A stretch of DNA of 64,000 nt from Euphorbia lathyris (lineage: Eukaryota > Streptophyta > Magnoliopsida > Malpighiales > Euphorbiaceae). Where the stretch lies: positions 30,224,501 to 30,288,500 of the forward strand of contig NC_088917.1 of assembly GCF_963576675.1 (NCBI RefSeq). The letters run 5' to 3'. The notes under the pieces were generated by a model. That model was given only the letters and a program-made list of their open reading frames with translations. It searched no databases and was not told the DNA's origin. Of this stretch, positions 10,780 to 21,461 are shown in pieces (position 1 is the first letter of the stretch; the number at the start of each line of letters is the position of its first letter). Made by a program: the position numbers and the translations under genes.

Positions 10780-12254
10780 ACCTCCTCGGACTTTAAAGTT
10801 TTACTTGTCCTCAAGTAAATAAAATCAAAAGACAAGGGATTGAGACAATTGAGAAACAAACCTCCGGTTGGTTTTACCAAGTGCGTGATTTCGAAACGAC
10901 GGTTTTACAAAAAGTTTTCGACAAGTACTTACGCAAGCGAATGAGTAACCAAAACTTATTTGAAACCTCCATGATCAAACTTAATAGGCAATATTAACGG
11001 GTATTTATTATGTTTTGAGAACTTGATTGTACCTCACCAAGGGATTTCACTCTTACGCTCAAACTTTGGTGGGTCGGTGTTTTTGCGCTCTTCTTTGTAC
11101 TTACTCAAAGTCACTTTGAGTTTGCATTTTCATCCGAGTTTTTCCTCCTATATTATGGTTTAGGCAATATTAAAAATGAACCCGGAGGGGGGTTGTAATG
11201 TGGGAGGCTTTTTTAGCGGTTAACTTTTAGAAACTCGAGTCCAAATACCATTTTGATTATCGCATCGCTTTTTCATTTTGGCTTTTAGCAAGCTTGTAAA
11301 ATATAACTTGAAATTGCTCGGGTGGAGCTTGAGAATGCCTTTTTGCTTTTTATTTCTGTTTTTTTTTCTTTTTTCTTTTTATTTGAGAGCGGCACAAAAA
11401 CGATTTCGAAGATTTATTGTGCTTACTTGTTAAGGTCGTTTCGGGTGGTTCCGATGCGATTGATTTTATTGGTATTTGAACAAGAGGAAAAAGGGTTAAA
11501 TGTTAAAAGGATGTTAGCAAACAAGTCGGTTAATAGACTCGAGGGGGCTTCCTAAAGGTTTATGAAAACGAGAAAAATAATTAAGAAAGGAATTAGCCTA
11601 AGTGGGTTCGTTTTATCATCTATTGCCTTTCTTACCAAAATAAGTGTACTTAACCCGGTATTAGATGCAAACTCTATGAGTTGAGTGAAGTCAAAGCTCT
11701 CGAAATGTTGTGAAAGAAGTAGAGTTCTCGTACGAACTCTTTTAGGCTCAAAAATACCTCACATGAATTTCGGGTTAAATTGTGTACTTTCAAGTTCTCG
11801 TAAAATTTTCAAAAATCCCGTTTTTATTGCCTTTTTAAATTTCATTATAGAGATAACTTGTGGGTTAGGACTCAATGCTTTTGTTTAGTACGATCTTGGC
11901 TTTGCATACATTCCATAACTTCGAAATCAAGACTTAAATTTCTTAATTAAACCGATCCTTTATGTTTCGATGTATTTACCTTTGACGATAAATAACGGAA
12001 CTTTTAATTATTGTCTGTAGAAGGTAGTGTGTTGGGTAATTTATGAGCCAATAAATGAGTTCAATTATGTTTGTTTATTTTATTTTTATTTTTATTTTTG
12101 GTAGTGCAAAACAAACTGTAAGTGCGGGGTTGCAGGGCCCTCCACGTGATTAAAACGACGTGTATTCCAAAGACGTCGCAAAAGAAATGAAAACAAAAAT
12201 AAAATGAAAAATAAAAATGGAATTAAAGAGAAACAAGGACCTTAGAGGTTTGTT
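10780..12254 (-). other. Noncoding 3' part of the outer element
   Basis: Next to the LTR, on the minus strand, a 'gaggacaagt' motif is followed by a purine-rich tract, the arrangement seen upstream of Athila 3' LTRs. No pol-like reading was found. The short open frames at 11322-11555 and 11685-11888 are in the wrong orientation for the element and match no known family. Confidence 0.55.
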
Positions 12255-13640
12255 CTTACGCGAGGCGTACCCAAGGGGGTGCTCCACGTAAGAGGTGTAT
12301 TTTGTGTGATTTTTGGGCAGAGACTCGGATATGCGGGGCGTAGACAAGGGTACGCTCCACGTAGACCTAGTGGAAAGCCGTTATTTAATGGAGAAGGTGG
12401 TTCACGCGGGGCATAGAAAGGGGTACGCTCCGCGTAAACCTTATTAATGCATGCATAAACAGGAAAAGCGAACACGTAAACAATGAGTTAGGGCAAATAA
12501 ACGAACAAAACACAAATATAGACCGAAGGAAAGTGAAATATATATTAAGATAAAAGAAAGAAAATAAAATACAATAAAAACACGAAAAACAAAACAAGAA
12601 ACGGAAGACATAAAAACGGAAATGTAAAAACACAGAAATTACAAAAAATGAAAACATAAGGACAGAAAATCATAAAAACATAAAAACTGAAAACAAAAAC
12701 ATAAAGAAATTATGGCGAAGGCGAAGGAGGTAGTTTGGTAGGTGATCGCCTCCCCTTCAGTGAGAATGTGAAAGGGGGCGCGGTATTGGCGGGTGAGAGG
12801 TGGTGTCTCCTCTCATTCAGGTGGGGGAGGTGATTGTGTTTGGTTGGAACGGGAAGAGCGGGCACGAGTGGACCGCGGGGGACGGATATCGGTGGGTCAC
12901 TTACTTCGGGTCATGGTGAGAGTTAAGTGGGGAGAGTAGATGGAAAGATGGAGTGGATGTGAGGGAGAAAGGGGAAAGAAATATGGGGTTTAAATAGGGA
13001 GGGGGCTAGGAATCCAAGCGTTTTTCGGATTCCCAGGGGGGTACGCGGGGCGTGAAGGGGCCACGCCACGCGTATCCCACCTCCTGACCAATTTTGGTCC
13101 AATATGGCCAAGACACGCGGGGCGTGCATGGGACCATGCCACGCGTACTTTGGTCCAATTGGAAGGATGGACAGTACGCGGGGCGTGCATGGGGGTACGC
13201 CCCGCATGGAAGACGGTAGTGGAAGCATTTTTTCCGTTTTTAAAGATGTTTTTAATTTTTATGGGTTTATTGGTTTTTAATTTTTTTATGGGTTTTGATG
13301 AGTAATTAAGGTGGTGGTTAAATGAGGAATTAATGATGGAGGAAGGTTAATTTATTTTTGAATTTGAAATTAAAGGAAGTGATTGGGGGGAGAATAGGTG
13401 GAGTGGGAAAATGGAGAAAGAAATGGGGAAATGGGGAAAGTGATGTGAGTGGTGGAAGAGAGAGGTGGAGTGTTAGAGTAGTGAATAGGGGGGTAGGGTG
13501 TCATGGGGAGTTGATTTTCGCAACTCCCAAAGGATATGTGGGGCGTAGCATGGGGCACGCCCCGCGTAACCATTTATTTTCGCTATGGATGAAGGGACCT
13601 AAAAACACGCGAGGCGTGGTCTGGGATACGCCCCGCGTAA
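12255..13640 (-). repeat. Array of 21-bp-spaced inverted 11-mer pairs (hairpins) in the outer element
   Basis: Eight inverted pairs are seen here and a ninth at 34815-34850. Each has a left arm like ACGCGGGGCGT and a right arm like ACGCCCCGCGT. Left/right arm starts are 12258/12279, 12331/12352, 12404/12425, 13043/13063, 13115/13136, 13176/13197, 13536/13557, 13607/13628 and 34817/34838: 21 bp in eight cases and 20 in one. With the Athila-like insertion removed, the pairs form three triplets with a 61-76 bp period. Loops are purine-rich on the plus strand, often containing ATGGG or AAGGG. Short reading frames across them are frame accidents. Confidence 0.85.
12641..13535 (-). other. Purine/pyrimidine-skewed interior of the outer element
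   Basis: The plus strand is strongly G-rich from 12710 to 13000 and from 13310 to 13500. No recognisable domain was seen. Minus-strand open frames at 12923-13228 would give proline-rich peptides created by the hairpin motifs and are not believed to be genes. Confidence 0.4.
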
Positions 13641-13673
13641 CGTGCTTTTTAGCACCAAAACAGAGCAGAAGCT

Positions 13674-14951
13674 TGTTAGGCATGAAATTGACTAAGTTTA
13701 ACATGATATTTATAAGGGAATTTGGGTGTTATTTATGCTATATTGCAAAGAATAAGGACTGATTAGCGTCTTTATGCAGATTAGTAAAGATAAATGCTAA
13801 ACACGCTGGAAACAGCTTGTTTCGCTACTGCCAAAGAGGAGTGGAGCCTTTCTTAAGTCCAACAGTCAAACGCCGGATTATTCAATGACGGACAGCGACA
13901 GATCAGAGGTGGCAGAGGCAGAGATAGAGCAGCAGGTGGAGAAGTGTAGAGGTGGCATTACTCAAAGAAGCATGATGACATGAAGTATCGACCCTTGAGT
14001 GTTCAAGGGTCAAAAAGGATCTTTAATCATTTCAGTTTATTTTGTTTTAGTTTTTAGTTGACTTAATTTCTGAAAGGGTACTCGGGTTGTACCAATTTTG
14101 TCCCTGTCTTTCTCCTTTAAGTAGGCGTAGCAAAGGAAAGATAGCGAGTTGGGGAACATTTGTAGTTTTAAAGATAGAATAGTTATTTTAGAAAGAAAGA
14201 AAAAGAGAGCTCGAATGGAGTCTCTGAAGGTTTCAAGAACGACCGATTACTCACTGCTCGATATGAGTGAGTAGTCCATTTTGAATGGGCACGGCCAGGC
14301 CGAGCCGGTAATGTAAGTTTTATATCATTTTTAATGAATATTTAGTATTTTGCCAATGCTGTGATTAATGAGGATTTAACTTTCATGTCTCGGCATTTAT
14401 GCATGTGTTAGATGGATGTTAGGACACTGCTTACATCTTCACTGATATCTCTATTAATCTCCCAACCTCGAAGCTGACCAGTTAGATGGTTGTGTCAAGG
14501 GTTTTCTTAATCAGAAATGCAGTTTCGTTCTTAATGCAAGAAAGAACGTACCTTTAGGACGCTAAAGGTTCTAGTAAATCTTAGGAACTTAAGAACACAC
14601 GAAAGTTGACTTAAGCTCGCATTAAAACTGATACTTTGGCTTCATTGGCATTATCTTGTATTCATTGGAATGTTGTAAGACTTAGCACAACCTGTTCGGC
14701 AGTGTCGAGCCTGTTCTATCTTCTAAATCATTACCAAGTTATTATATTTCTTACACCATTAGATCTCTTTTATCTTACGTAACCAACATCACACAATCAA
14801 ATTAAAAGGGAGAAACATATTTGACCCACACACTGTTTAGCAACAATTTCTGATATAGATTTGAATCTCAATCCCTGTGGAGACGATACTTAACTTATCA
14901 CTTTATTACTTGTATCTAGTGCACTTGCTAGAGTCTCATTTGAGGACAACA
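13674..14951 (+). repeat. 5' LTR of the Athila-like element
   Basis: It starts TGTTAGGCAT and ends GGACAACA. It is 1,278 bp, exactly 16 bp longer than the 3' LTR because of 'gaaattgactaagttt' at 13684-13699. Elsewhere it differs from the 3' LTR by roughly 1.5% on a by-eye count. Confidence 0.93.
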
Positions 14952-14957
14952 AGTTTT

Positions 14958-14975
14958 TGGCGCCGTTGCCAGGGA
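14958..14975 (+). other. Primer-binding site of the Athila-like element
   Basis: TGGCGCCGTTGCCAGGGA lies 6 bp after the 5' LTR. This is the Athila-type site, reported as complementary to tRNA-Asp; the tRNA assignment is from family knowledge. Confidence 0.85.
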
Positions 14976-15190
14976 TTAAAAGCAACAAAATTTATCTGAA
15001 ATTTCTGTGAAACATGGTGTTTTTAATCTGTTTGCTAAGGCGTGCAGGAAACAAAGAAGTTCTTAACCTGTTTATGCGTAGAGCTGGGCCTCCTATTTTT
15101 CCTATCGATCTCGAGTTAGAGAGAACGTGTAGATGAAACAGAGCGGGAGCTCGACGTGCTAGACAGAGAGAAAGACAAAGAGAGAGAAGA

Positions 15191-16455
15191 ATGGCTGGAA
15201 GGGTACCACCCGAACAACCAGTTCAACCAAACCAAGAAGAAGAAGGAGAGAATAACAACCCTCCTGTTATGTGAATCAGAGATTATTCGAGGCCAACCAC
15301 AGAGGGACATTCATCATGTATTGTGTTACCCAACGAGGGAAACAACATGTTCGAAGTAAAGGGGTCCATGATGCAGATGATCCAGGCCTCCGTACAATTT
15401 AATGGGTTTCAATCTGAAGATCCAAATGGGCATATTCAAGAATTCATCACGTTGTGTAACACATTCAGATCAAACAGAGGTGTTTCTGACGATGTAATCA
15501 GATTGAAGCTGTTTCCTTTTTCCCTGAGGGATAAAGTGAAGAACTGGCTAAGAAATTTACAGCCAGGAACAATCACAAGTTGGGAGAGATGGCGCGAGCT
15601 TTTCTGATGAAATATTTCCCACCACGACAAGCCATAAAACTGAGAAATGAAGTGTCTCGGTTCATACAAGAAGAGGATGAGTCGCTGGCAGAAGCCTGGG
15701 AGAGATATAAAGAGTTGTTGAGAAGGGTGCCAAATCATGGTATCCCTATGTGGATGCAAGTGCAAAATTTCTACAATGGTGTGACCAACATTTACAAAAT
15801 TCAAATCGAATCCATTGCTAACGGTAATCCAGAAGATCTTGAGCCACAGGCTTTGTATGACCTTATTGAGAAGGTAGTCAGCACAAGTTACAACTGGCAC
15901 TCAGCCATAAGTGAAGGGAATAAGATGGGAAATGATGATGTTGTGTCAAAACTGACAAGCCAGGTAGAACAGCTTGCTCGACAGCTGGGAAAGATAAATG
16001 TGTCGTCAATCCACAATGAACCACTATTCAATGACATTTGTGATTTTTGCGGAGGAGCTCATTTCAACATAAATTGTCCCGGAGTTAAGCAAGGAAAGGG
16101 CACTCAGGCTGAATGTGACTACGCAGGGTATAATCAAAGGAACCAGCCTAACCGTTATTCTAACACATACAACTCTGAAACCAGGAACCATCCAAATTTT
16201 GGATGGACGGGCCAACCAGACCAGCTGGGACAACCACGGTATCAAGACCAGCCAAGGTATCAATAACAGCAAGGAGGACAGTACCAACGACAACCTCAAC
16301 AGCAATACAAGCAACCTGTGCCACCAAAGGAAGACGTAGAGCCAGATATGAAAACAATGATGGTGCAGTTCATGAAATAGACACAGGCGTCGATCAAGAA
16401 TCTGGAGACACAAGTTCACCAGATAGCTGCATCCACGTCAAAAGGAAAGGGAATA
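15191..16455 (+). pseudogene. gag: Athila-like gag, broken
   Basis: The protein would form the capsid particle that packages element RNA. The frame opens at 15191, has a TGA at 15272-15274, continues as an Athila-type gag (core near 15350-15900, with IRLKLFPFSL followed by W-L, then the conserved A-F-L-M-K-Y-F-P-P), and changes frame near 15585-15600. The second frame runs on with a TAA at 16264-16266 and a TAG at 16378-16380. A cysteine/histidine cluster (CDFCGGAHFNINC) near 16042-16080 is the zinc knuckle. The tail is Gln/Asn-rich. It is continuous in frame with the protease region, as expected for a gag-pol fusion. The three stops and one frameshift rule out a functional product. Confidence 0.85.
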
Positions 16456-17764
16456 ATGCCAAGCAACACAGTGCCAAATCCTAAAGGCGACGTCATGGCA
16501 ATCACCCTAAGGTCTGGTAAGGAAACTCAACCAATTGTTTTGACTGATAAGAATGCTGAGTGTGCAGGAATGTTCAAGGAAGCTGAAAGGGAGCAGGAAC
16601 AGGCTGTCCCTAGTAATGAAGAAACAAGGAAGGCAAACTGCACAGGTAAGCCGGATCAAGAGGAGGGCGAAAGAACGTATAAACCACCACCACCATATGT
16701 TCCACCTGTGCCATATCCAACGCGTCTAATCAATAAGAAGCTGGAAGAGCAGAATTCGAAGGTGTTGGATACCTTAAGGAAGTTACACATCAACATTCCT
16801 TTCGTAGAAGCATTGGCCCAGATGCCGACATACGCCAAATTCCTCAAAGACATCCTGTCGAATAAAAAGAAGCTGGAAAACATTTCCATGATACAACTCA
16901 ACAGAGATTGTTCGTCAATACTCCAAAACAAGCAGCAGCTACCCAAGAAGCTAAAAGATCCAGGGAGTTTTTCGATTCCTTGTTCAATTGGAAAGCTAAA
17001 TATTGAAAATGCACTATGTGATCTAGGGGCTAACATAAACCTCATGTCGTATTCTGTATATGCAAAACTTGGATTAGGAGAACCCCAACCTACTCGTATG
17101 TCTATTCAATTAGCTGATCGTTCAGTATGCTATCCTAGGGGGGTTGTGGAAGACGTGCTAGTCAAAGTAGGGAAATTTATTTTGCCCGTTGATTTCATTA
17201 TAATGGACATTGATGAAGACTTGCATGTTCCTATCATCCTAGGTAGACCATTCTTAGCCACAGGGAAGGCATTGATAGACGTATGCGAGGGACAATTATT
17301 TTTAAGGATTAATGGGGAAGAAGTCATCTTTAAGATGAACGAGGCAATGAGATGTGCAAATAATAATGATGACACATGTTGTTTCTTGGATGATTTTCAA
17401 AGTCTTTCTACTTTGCAGGAACAGGACACTTTAGAAACTTTATTGGGAGAAGAGGTGAACATATGCGAAGGAACAGGCTGTTCCATTGAATCCAGCCTAC
17501 CGGCACCTCCTTTCGATCCTACTGTTCCTACTCATCAAGAACCACCGGAGATACCAACTGTGCCGGTGACTAAACCAGAATTGAAACCGTTGCCTGCACA
17601 CCTCAAGTATGCGTTCCTTGAACCACCCAGTGGAAGTCTGGTCATCATATCCTCAAAGTTAACTCCTGATCAAAAGGCGCAACTCATGGCGGTGTTGCGA
17701 AGAAACAAGGATGCAATCGCATGGAAAATTGATGACATAAAAGGAATTAGTCCTGCAGTCTGTG
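16456..17764 (+). pseudogene. pol: Athila-like pol, protease part (cut by copia)
   Basis: This open stretch encodes the link from gag to the aspartic protease. The protease spans about 16960-17320: the active-site region reads DLGANINLMS near 17020, the form with leucine after the aspartate that is usual in this lineage, followed by the glycine-containing ILGRPFL near 17230. A proline-rich linker precedes it (PPPPYVPPVPYP near 16680). The last codons before the copia element, near G-I-S-P-A, are the start of the reverse-transcriptase region, and the reading resumes in frame at 27248 after the insert and one copy of its duplication. The reading frame within this piece is intact. Confidence 0.88.
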
Positions 17765-19625
17765 TGTTGGGGTTTTGTGTCCTATAGTCAATTGTTGCAG
17801 GATACAAACTTATTGTAAATGAATTGTTCTTTATATCATTTGTTTTAATGAGATATATGTTTTATAACTATACAAAGGCAATCCCTTTTAAGCACTAAAT
17901 AAAGTCTAATAAAAGGAAATCCGTAAGTTTGTTTAAAGTGATTATAAAGTGTTCATACAAGCATGAAGTGAGACAAAACTTTATAATAAACTAATAAACT
18001 TAAAACCACCCCAAGTCGAGTGATATGTTTAGGATTGATATATCACTGTTGAGACTTGTATGTAACAATGTCTTCTGTCCGACAGAAAGCTGATCTCACA
18101 AGCTTCATATATATAGATATCTGGATAGTTACATAGATCCGGTGAAACGTTGTTCATTAGGATTGGGGATCCGACTTGAGATAACAGGATGGGTAGATTC
18201 ATCCTTGTCAACTGTTCATCTCATTGGTATTAATAGGTATAACTAATCCTCAGACTCAAAGGAATGTTAATTAGTCATCCTGAATTACTGAATGTGAGAC
18301 TTTGATCCTGTGGTCCCACGATCCTTAACAGAGATGACTCTGGGGTGTGAACTGCAAAGGTTGGGTGTCATAGGAAGTAATTTCAGGGTAGTTATACATT
18401 GGATTGAGCATTTATCACTCCCGATTAATGGGAGATACATCCAAGGATCGCTTGTGGAAGACTTGACTCTAAACCCTTGCAAGGTGATAGCTTAAGAGTA
18501 GAAATACAGATTTCACTTAACCTATCTTTTTGAGTTGACTCGGCCAATAACAAGTAAAACGAACGTCTCGCTATATGTGACTTGACATTACCCATAGTCA
18601 TAAGATTCAGTTCAAGGATGTAGTTGATAAAGGATCGTATTATACCGTAACTAATACGGAAGGGTTAACGGCAGAATCAACCTGTCTTCTTAACGGACTC
18701 TGGGGGAATGATTACGGACTTGCCAATAACATACTTTGTACATCATTCCGTTATGCAAGGGATTAAATATAATTCTTGAAGAAATTAATTTAATAGGTTG
18801 CATACGGCCAGAAGTAGTAAGGACCTAATGGATCACACATAAGACTTGGAACCAAAAGAGAGATGGATATGATTAATAGATGGAAGCCCAATTAAGCCCA
18901 GTAAGGCCCAAATACTAGGAGGGGGCCGAAATTTATATATGTTAGGAAGGAATTAATTTTATTCCATTAATCCTAATTAGATTAGGATTGTGAATTAAAT
19001 TAATTAAGAGATAATTTAATTAGGAGTTTTAATTAGATTAATATACTCCTATTATTATCCAATTAGGTTATTTATTATTATCCTAAATGTATTTGATATA
19101 TTATAAGATAATAATTAGGAATCCTATTCCGAATGGAATTCCTATTAAGTAACCTATTCCTATCTAACTAGGGTTTAGATACAAGCTAATATATATACCC
19201 CCCTATAGTGAATTTCGACCAAGCTAATATCCCTCCCCTTAAGTGATTTTCGAAATTGCTTAAGAGAGAGAAAAAGAATTCTATTCCCAAGTTCGTGAAC
19301 AAGAATTCATACGGCATTCCATCGATTGATTAATCTTATTCATCCCTCTTTCTCTTTGATCTTGTGTTGGTTTATTAGAGGCAATCTATTTTGGTTGTAT
19401 CTCATAAGGGTTGATTTCATCTTAGCCTCACCGTATTAAACTTTGTGGTTGGAATCTCGGAGAAGAATTGTGGGCGCTTCTTTAACAACGGTAGATTGTT
19501 CATCGAAAGGTATTCCTTCTTATCCCTCTTTATATGAAATAACGATTAACGGATCCTATGGTTAAAAGGAAGTAGGCTAAAAATTTTATATTTCCGCTGC
19601 TATACCTTAGCCTTAATTTCCTTCA
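17765..19625 (+). repeat. 5' LTR of the copia element
   Basis: It starts TGTTGGGGTTTTG and ends ATTTCCTTCA. It is the same length as the 3' LTR and about 99% identical to it. Confidence 0.95.
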
Positions 19626-19626
19626 G

Positions 19627-19638
19627 TGGTATCAGAGC
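19627..19638 (+). other. Primer-binding site of the copia element
   Basis: TGGTATCAGAGC follows the 5' LTR after one base. It is the standard plant copia site, complementary to the 3' end of initiator tRNA-Met. Confidence 0.93.
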
Positions 19639-21461
19639 CATCGTTAAATCCGTTATTTCACATATGAAAATATAGAAGTTTTCAATAGGATTGAATAAAT
19701 ATTTATGGTTAGGATTAATTGACAAATAGTATTGATTGATTAATTCTAAAGATAAATAAAGTTTTGATTAATTGTTAATTAAAACTGATTATGCTTATGT
19801 TCCTAATTATTTGGGTTGATAATCATTATAACAAAATCTATTAGTTTTATAGTTAGATTGATAAAATTAGTTTTATTAATTCTAAATGATAAAACGGAAA
19901 TCTATTGTAGTTTTTCCTATTTCTAAAAATCGTTTTAAAATTTTTTTAGAACTAATATATGTATATATATTTAATATTAAAAAAAATATGACAGCAGCCC
20001 GAGTCGCGCCTCACGGCGCGACTGGCCCCTGTCACGCGGCTGCTGCCTCGCGCCAGCGGCCGCGTGCGACGCAGGCGCCGCTGCGGCAGCGCCCCGCGTG
20101 GCCAAAGGGGCTGCTGCCAATCGGCAGCAGCCCGCCCTCGGGCCCGGCCCGATACCCACTTGTTTTTAAATATGTTTAAAATCGTTTTATGTTAAATGTA
20201 AATATATGTTTCATAAATTAATAGTTTTCTGTTTTGATTATCGAATGAATAATTCGTTTAAATGTTTGTTTTTACCAATATGTAAATCAAAGTGTTAAAT
20301 GAATTAAAATCAAAATAAATGGGACGAGCATAATCAACGTTTTATATGGTTATATTAATCTAAGGATTAATATAAAGATACAAAACGATTAGAAGTAAAA
20401 TTGGATGAAAGTTAATTTGACGAGTTAATGTGATTAACCTAAATATTACATAAGCCGGTTATGTAATCAACCAATTAAATTTATTTAATTGAGTCTATGC
20501 ATGTTTGGAGTTATGGACATATTTGGACCCTCTTTTAGTCTTTTGGTATTTTTGAAATAGGGCCTGCGCGTCCTGCCTTTTTACTATCTATTGTAATTTC
20601 TCCTCTCATCTAATTCCCTTCAATTCAGTTGAAGTTTTCTTATAGTAGTATAGAAATTAATATGTAATTTCAAGGCGCCAAGGAGAAGACGGAGGACCTA
20701 AAGAGAAATATGTAATAGTTAGTATTTCCTTAGGTTTGGCCTTTTATTCCGTCTCTGGCTCGATGGAATAATTTAGATGATATGTCCATAACGCCAATGT
20801 ATGTGAATGTATGTATGTCTGATGTATGCTAAAGCAAATCAAGACTAAGTTAGATTATGAGACTTAAATAAAATCCCTCATTAAAAGTTAAGTAAATAAG
20901 TAAGTTATTAAAATCGGTTGCCCCTCCCTAATATTATAATTCAGCCGGCAGTACTGGGGGCCTTTGGGTTGTTGAGTAAACTCAAGCTCGGGGTCTTATG
21001 GTAACACCTGAATTATCGAAAATCATTTTTCATGAATATGGGGTAATACTTAAATTAGATTATGATAATTGGATGAGTAAACTCATGTTGTCATAAACTA
21101 ATGGGCAAAACGATTGGGATTAATATGAATAGCATATTAGTTACTAATGTGGTTAGTAACCCAATAACCTAGGAATCACATTAAAGATGTGATTGATTGT
21201 ATGAATCTACCTAATGAATGAGATTAGCTTGTTGAGTAAACTCAAGGCGAAATCTCAGGAGTTAGGATCCTAGCTCACTAAAGGATTTGTGAAATTCTTC
21301 GAATTAATATGGAGGGTTATTAATTTGGCAAAATAGTGGGAGCAATCTGAAATAAATTAAAAGGCCTATAATTTTAGATTGTTAAACTTTAAAGCAAATG
21401 AATGACATACGTTTACTCTTTCTCACTCTCAGGTTTTGTTTAAACACACACTCTTAAAATC
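19639..21461 (+). other. Long untranslated leader of the copia element
   Basis: About 1.8 kb separates the primer-binding site from gag. It holds the GC-rich island (19991-20156) and three copies of a near-palindrome TGAGTAAACTCA (core at 20973-20984, 21074-21085 and 21233-21244), two of them with flanking T/A extending the arms. No coding potential was recognised. Such leaders normally carry packaging and dimerisation signals. Confidence 0.6.
19991..20156 (+). other. GC-rich, hairpin-forming island in the copia leader
   Basis: About 166 bp of roughly 80% GC sits in otherwise AT-rich leader. Perfect hairpins include AGTCGCGCC/GGCGCGACT (20002-20010 and 20015-20023, 4-nt loop) and GGGCTGCTGCC/GGCAGCAGCCC (20108-20118 and 20123-20133, 4-nt loop), with a wider pair CACGCGGC/GCCGCGTG (20033-20040 and 20059-20066). 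A structured RNA element for packaging or translation is possible; a captured foreign segment is the alternative. Confidence 0.7.

Noticed and set aside
12923..13228. Minus-strand open frame rich in A-P-R-V-like repeats
   Set aside because: The repeated peptide arises from the GC-rich hairpin motifs; different frames give similar repeats, and there is no homology or gene context.
13358..13762. 134-codon plus-strand open frame crossing into the Athila-like LTR
   Set aside because: It spans an insertion border (13674), runs against the strand of the outer element, and its start lies in purine-rich low-complexity sequence.
19886..20179. 97-codon frame through the GC-rich island of the copia leader
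   Set aside because: Alanine/arginine/proline-rich translation is a by-product of base composition; it lies between primer-binding site and gag, where a separate gene is not expected.
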